Below are positions 36,778 through 40,000 of a stretch of DNA of 40,000 nucleotides, one piece after another. The notes beneath the pieces are model-generated. The model had not been told where the DNA came from. It ran no database searches and saw only the letters and a program-made list of their open reading frames with translations. The stretch covers positions 59,515 to 99,514 of the forward strand of contig CAUYUJ010021027.1 in NCBI GenBank assembly GCA_963575745.1, given 5' to 3'. This stretch comes from Prorocentrum cordatum. Taxonomy: Eukaryota > Sar > Dinophyceae > Prorocentrales > Prorocentraceae. The translations under genes were made by a program, and so were the position numbers. Numbering within the stretch: position 1 is the first letter of the stretch; each line of letters begins with the position of its first letter.

Positions 36778-39465
36778 TCCGTCCCGCCCTGAGGGCCGCC
36801 GCGCGCGAGAGAACGCGAGGGGCGTCATCGCCCCCAAGATGCATGCCGAGCCACGTGTCTCGAAGGTGCGCGTGCCCATCCACAGTCTTCGCTTGAGCTG
36901 AAGTGGTCTTTTTGGGTGGTAAGAGGATTGGGCGGTGGACGCTGTCGTGCCAATGTCTTTAATAGTCAGCCCTTCGGGTTCCTGGAGGCGGTCTGGTCCT
37001 TATTTGAACGCGCTGGCAGAGCAGGGATGAAAGGGGGGCTCGAGGAGGGGAGCTCGAGGGGAGAGAACTCAATGCCGATTGTTACGAATTTGCCTTGGGC
37101 TCGTATCGGCCTTGTGGCCGCGATGAATTTCTTACAGCCCTTGTCACTGGGCTCGCGCGGTCATGCCAACACCTTAAAACCAATGCGAGGTGCAAGAGAT
37201 ATGAATCCGAGGAGGGGGGGGGAGGCAGGGAAGGTTGATCGGAGGAAAGCGGTACACAGCATTATTATGTCGCGCGAGCTGGGTTTCTCTCTCTAGGTCC
37301 CTCCGGGGTCATTTTCGGGCCCGCCCGGGGACGTCGATGACGCCCCCTTGAGGTCTTGGCGGGGATCGGCTTCAAAGGGGGGAAGGGTGATTCCAGGGGC
37401 CCCTAGGGGGGCCAGGCGAGCTGTCGCGCAGACGGACCTCGTGTGCGATACGGTGTTCGATAGGATGCGTGCGCGACGGTTCGATGGGGCACCTTGCCTG
37501 GGGGGGGCTTGGTGGTGGCAGTCCCAGGGCTTCTTTGATTTGTCCCTCGTGGTGCCGCGAATGTCATCCCTGTGCTTTTGCCCGCTAGCACTACGCTATA
37601 CGTACATGTCTGGGCCGGGCAATTGATTGGGTTGCATCCAGTTGCTTGGCAATGGGGCGCGGATGCGACAGGTATTGCACGTGCTTCGTCTTAGTGCCAC
37701 TTCTTGTGTTCTCCATTTTGAGGGTTTCGGTTGCGCGACTGTCCTCCCAGGGGGCTCGCAGCAACTTGCGGGGGGGGCGCCGTGCCTGGGCGGTCGGCCA
37801 GGCCGGAAGCGGCAGCCCGACATCTTGGGGATTCGCTGAGTCAAGAGGGGGTTCACTCCTCACAGAAAAAACACAGGTGGCAACATCGCTCCTTGGCTAT
37901 ACCGTCCTTCGCTGTTCTTCCCGCTCCTCGCCCACCTCATGTTCCTGCCCTTCCCCTTTCGTCATTCCCATTCTGGCCCTCGTCCTCGTCGTTGTAACTC
38001 GTCGTCGTCGTCGTCGTCCTTCCCTTGCTTTCTTGCGCTCAGGGGCACGGTGATGGCGTGGGTCTGCGTTGCAAGGGCCGACCTAGCCACGGGCCAGCGA
38101 CGCCGCGCAAGAAGTCTCCAGGGGCGAGGCGGCGTTTCAACGTCCACCGTTGACAGGGCACGCGGGAAAGAGGAGACAGGTGGGGCGAGCGCGAGAGGGG
38201 GCCCTCGCGAATCGTAGTGTGCGAACCCCGTCTCGCCCTGACCTGGTAAGTGTATGTTCGACGTGTTCTGTCGCGCGGTAATGTTTATGCGCTTCGTGAG
38301 TCGCCGCCGGTCTTTGCAGGTTTGTTGGGGCGGGTTCGGGGTCTCATTAGGGGGCTCTGGAGGTGTGATTTGGGTCTTGGTTGCTATTGCCAGGTGTTTT
38401 TCGCATGACTTCCGAGGGCGCTCGGCGGGGCGCCCCGGCTGATGGGGGAGAACGCTCGGGCGCGCCTCGAGTGGAGGCTGGAGATGTCGCCCCCTCGTGC
38501 TCTAGATTCCCAGCGGCGTTGAGAAATTTTGGGCCGTCCTGCGGCGTTCGCGGGGCCATCTTGGGTCGCATTGGGGGGCCTGTGGGGCCGTCTTGGGCCG
38601 TCTTGGGCCCCCAGAGGCCTGGTTCGCGGCATCGCCGAGGGCATCCTTCAAACAGTGTTCGTCCGCGAAGCATTGGGCCCCCGCTTGTCCCGACCTAGTC
38701 TGTATTTGATGTATGTGGCAATGTCTGGCTGGGGCTGCTGAAGAACACATTTGCGATCAGTAGATGGGGTCCTGGACCTTCTCGGGCCGCCCAGGCGGAG
38801 GGGTGTTCCGAAGTGGTAGCCTTGTGCGAATGCGACCTCGGGCGTGGGTCTTCTTCAACAGTCTTTTTTCCCGCGGGCAGGGGTGCACGGGATGCGGCAG
38901 GTTTAGCGTGGCGATGACGTTTTTTGCCAGGCGGTGGCAACAGTAAGAAGATTCATACTTCTTGTAAGTGGGGAGCGCGAAAAGAATTCACGTACAAGTA
39001 ACATCATCCCAGAGGTTGAGTGGCCGCTTCGCGTTGCGACGAGCCGTCCGTCGTGTCCTTTCTTAATCTCACTTGCCAACACTCGCGTCGGTATGTTCTA
39101 CGTATGAGGCCTTGCCAAACTAAGAGTTCAGAGATTTATAAGCTTAGCTAACGCGCGTCGCGCTCCTGATGGGCGCGCCGTGGACTGCTCCGCGCAATTG
39201 CGTCAAGGTGCTAAACGCGTGCGGCTTTCGAAACGTGTCAGACGAATTGCGCAATTTCGCGAATCGATGTTTCAATGTGATTTTCTGGTTTGTCGTTTTG
39301 TCACAGATCTTCTGGCCGCCGCGCCTCTCGCAACCAGCGGGCGGGCGCCCTTTCGGCTGGGGCTTCGATCTTTCGTTCGTCATGCTCTGAGAAAGGGCGA
39401 CCGTGACTCGTAACCCCAGCAACCCTAGCAGGCCTTGAGTGGGAAGGGATCCGTCCGCGGATCGT
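36778..39465. other. Downstream part of the 13-kb block, no gene supported
   Basis: An open frame of 126 codons at 36916-37296 and others downstream have no recognisable domain. A (CGT)n tract lies at about 37997-38019. AT-richer sequence occurs at 38940-39300. I see no transposase, repeat ends or RNA gene here. Confidence 0.45.
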
Positions 39466-40000
39466 GTTGCTCACTCCTATCGGCGCCCCTGGGGCAGCAG
39501 CGCGGTGGAGGCCGGAAAGGCGGCGCTCGACAGCGCGCCCCTTCCTGGAGACAGTGCCTCGGCGACAGATGGGAGCGCCGCAGATCTGCGCCCGCGCCCG
39601 GAGACGATCCCCACAAAGTAGAGACTCAGGAGTGTTCGCTGGGAAGTGCTACCGTTAGCTGCGGCAGTCTTCAAGGACAGCTCGAGAGTGAACGCGTGGT
39701 CGTCTGCCGCAGCTTGTCGCCCACCCCCCTCCTGGGGGCCGGCGGCCAGGCGCCCGCGCGGCTGCTCGCTCCTCTCAGCGCCCCTGGGGCAGCAGTGCGG
39801 CGGGGGCCGGAATGGCGCTCGACAGCGCGCCCCCATCGTGGAAACAATGCCCCGGCGAAGGTAGTGGGCGCTGCAGAGGGCGCGCCCGCGCATGGAGACG
39901 CCTCCCGCAAAATTGAGCCTCAGGGGTGTGCATCGGGAAGTGCTGCCGTTAGCTGCGACAGTCGTCAGGGAGTGCTCCAGAATGAATAGGTGGGCGTCTG
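39466..40000 (+). repeat. ~294-bp tandem satellite, right block (about 2 units, cut by window end)
   Basis: GCGCTCGACAGCGCGCC occurs at 39523 and 39815, 292 bp apart, within units matching those at 25681-26285. Shared blocks include CGTGGTCGTCTGCCGCAGCT (39697 and 26227) and GGGAAGTGCTRCCGTTAGCT. Same orientation as the left block. Confidence 0.85.

Larger units (their letters stand above)
26286..39465 (+). other. ~13.2-kb block interrupting the 294-bp satellite; carries genes A-C
   Basis: The left satellite block stops near CTGGGGACCAGCGG (26272-26285). The right block starts near GCTCACTCC (about 39469). Aligned to the complete unit at 39734-39781, the two edges are only about 13 bases apart. 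This fits one array split by an insertion, or a rearrangement with the same result. No terminal inverted repeat or clear target duplication was found at the edges, so mechanism and exact limits are unknown. The block has a composition closer to ordinary coding DNA than its surroundings and holds three co-oriented genes. Confidence 0.5.

Overview
The window reads as GC-rich, repeat-saturated nuclear DNA of a dinoflagellate. The best evidence is two degenerate copies of the dinoflagellate trans-spliced leader (SL): a 19/21 match at 10102-10122, at the 5' end of a LINE, and a 17/21 match at 26680-26700, 76 bases before the longest clean gene. Degenerate LINE retrotransposons, long trinucleotide arrays and non-LTR zinc-finger remnants fit the same picture. 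The GC level would suit a Prorocentrum-type genome better than a typical Symbiodiniaceae one, but the species cannot be fixed from this sequence.

Layout. 0.1-3.5 kb: two tandem copies of a long repeat (GAG tract, conserved head, ~82-bp subrepeats, conserved tail), then a 1.1-kb imperfect (GAT)n array. 3.9-7.9 kb: a cluster of small terminal-inverted-repeat elements, several flanked by TA and one with Tc1-like ends. 8.2-9.3 kb: a C-rich minisatellite between inverted arms. 10.0-15.0 kb: a decayed plus-strand LINE, from SL relict to a (TCC)n tail, with its reverse transcriptase core missing. 15.4-17.6 kb: a second copy of one small element plus (TCC)n and (CATT)n tracts. 17.6-19.5 kb: a minus-strand LINE fragment with RT and two C2H2 fingers, broken by two frameshifts and cut at RT motif A by a triplet tract. 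19.9-22.9 kb: a third copy of the long repeat followed by a 2.2-kb (GAT)n array, repeating the organisation of the first 3.5 kb. 24.4-25.7 kb: GC-extreme low-complexity DNA and a 12-bp minisatellite.

25.7-40.0 kb is the most interesting part. A ~294-bp tandem satellite (two units at 25.7-26.3 kb) stops, and the same satellite resumes in the same orientation and nearly the same phase at 39.47 kb. The ~13.2 kb between them holds three co-oriented protein genes, called A, B and C here. Gene A (26776-28857, 693 codons) is intact, carries an SL relict upstream, and looks like a possible divergent DDE-type transposase with a C-terminal HMG-box-like segment. Gene B (29088-30524, 478 codons) is intact, with a basic nuclear-localisation-like cluster. 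Gene C (34266-36777, about 837 codons) is broken by two frameshifts and one stop. B and C are each preceded by a polypyrimidine-AG acceptor shortly before the ATG, as expected for trans-spliced genes. I infer, without proof, that this block is a large gene-carrying insertion into a satellite array, and that A, B and C may be its cargo or its mobility genes.

No tRNA, rRNA, CRISPR array or bacterial-type operon was recognised. Most other open frames are low-complexity readings of microsatellites.
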